Positions 6,830 through 6,917 of a DNA stretch of 6,917 bases are shown one piece after another (position 1 is the first letter of the stretch; each line of letters starts with the position of its first letter). A model generated the notes under the pieces. The model was not told where the DNA came from and did no database searches. It worked only from the letters and a program-made list of their open reading frames with translations. The stretch comes from Chloroflexota bacterium. GTDB lineage: Bacteria > Chloroflexota > Limnocylindria > Limnocylindrales > CSP1-4. Location: assembly GCA_021789355.1 (NCBI GenBank), contig JAJYJR010000318.1, forward strand, positions 1-6,917, in the 5' to 3' direction. A program made the position numbers and the translations under genes.

Positions 6830-6852
6830 CGGGCCCGGAACGGGCGCATCAT
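6824..6852 (+). promoter_or_regulatory. Candidate sigma-70-type promoter reading out of the window
   Basis: TTGACA (6824-6829) is a consensus -35 element. After a 17-bp spacer comes CATCAT (6847-6852), which matches 4 of 6 bases of TATAAT. Transcription would start near 6859 and run rightwards. No coding start is visible before 6917, so the target gene would lie outside the window. The other TTGACA copies have no acceptable -10 at the right distance. Confidence 0.4.
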
Positions 6853-6864
6853 CCCGCCTGCGAA

Positions 6865-6887
6865 GCCGTGTCAAGACTTGACACGGC
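6865..6887. promoter_or_regulatory. Putative operator 2: perfect 23-bp odd-centred palindrome
   Basis: The 11-base arms GCCGTGTCAAG and CTTGACACGGC flank a central A without a mismatch. The inner 15 bases are identical to operator 1. It would lie at about +7 to +29 of the candidate rightward promoter, a classic place for a repressor to block transcription. Length and perfection make chance unlikely. Confidence 0.7.
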
Positions 6888-6917
6888 GCTAGCTGTCTCC
6901 GGCAGGTCGCAACGGCC

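Larger units (their letters stand above)
6369..6917. other. Gene-free upstream region with clustered palindromes
   Basis: These 549 bases have frames open on both strands, but their products are Arg/Pro-rich low-complexity proteins typical of noncoding frames in GC-rich DNA, without motifs or good ribosome binding sites. The part nearest the phosphatase (6369-6600) should hold its promoter, although no clear -35/-10 pair is visible. It contains CTTGACC (6515-6521) and a 7-bp inverted repeat CGTCCGA (6529-6535) / TCGGACG (6561-6567). The distal part (6735-6890) holds the CTTGACA array. A divergent plus-strand gene may begin past the right edge. Confidence 0.5.

Noticed and set aside
6257..6874. 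Minus-strand frame of 205 codons across the upstream region and into the phosphatase gene
   Set aside because: It overlaps the phosphatase in another frame, has low-complexity Arg/Gly content and runs through the palindromic array.
6740..6887. Transcription terminators or RNA hairpins
   Set aside because: The palindromes have one-base centres and no T-tracts, so a DNA-binding site is the better explanation.
6735..6890. CRISPR array
   Set aside because: Repeats are only 7-15 bp, few in number, and the intervals (54, 21, 54) do not give regular spacers; no cas genes are present.
6662..6892. Small plus-strand frame of 76 codons over the CTTGACA array
   Set aside because: No ribosome binding site or recognisable motif, and the repeats themselves dictate its sequence.

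Overview
The window is high-GC DNA (roughly two thirds G+C or more by eye) with three confident protein genes, all on the minus strand. In transcription order they are a secreted HAD-family acid phosphatase (6368 to 5382), a large secreted multidomain nuclease (5080 to 1751) and a cytoplasmic protein that joins an alpha/alpha-toroid-like region to a GGDEF domain (1687 or 1603 to 65). The two secreted proteins have Sec-type signal peptides and strong GGAGG ribosome binding sites six bases before ATG. The mix of LTD + ExeM/NucH-type nuclease + PxKF tail, a GGDEF protein and very high GC suits a free-living, high-GC environmental bacterium. Chloroflexota or Actinomycetota are my best guesses. That placement is inference, because there is no rRNA or other marker gene here.

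Layout: 1-64 is a short GC-rich palindromic stretch after the GGDEF gene. 65-1687 is the toroid-GGDEF gene. 1688-1750 holds a perfect 13-bp hairpin with a T-rich tail, which terminates the nuclease gene. 1751-5080 is the nuclease. 5081-5381 is a 301-bp spacer containing an 11-bp inverted repeat just before the nuclease ribosome binding site. 5382-6368 is the phosphatase. 6369-6917 has no convincing gene but is rich in regulatory-looking DNA.

Together, an exported DNA/RNA-degrading enzyme and an exported acid phosphatase would release phosphate (and nucleosides) from extracellular nucleic acid. The shared orientation, signal peptides and leader style support a joint role in phosphorus or nucleotide scavenging. 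The terminator separates the GGDEF gene, which need not belong to the same pathway.

The most unusual part is 6735-6890. The heptamer CTTGACA occurs four times in one orientation with start-to-start spacings of 54, 21 and 54 bp. The two outer copies are halves of perfect odd-centred palindromes (15 bp and 23 bp). One inner copy doubles as the -35 of a plausible plus-strand promoter, with the 23-bp palindrome just after its predicted start site. This looks like the operator array of an unidentified regulator, possibly controlling a divergent gene beyond the right edge. A related CTTGACC lies closer to the phosphatase.
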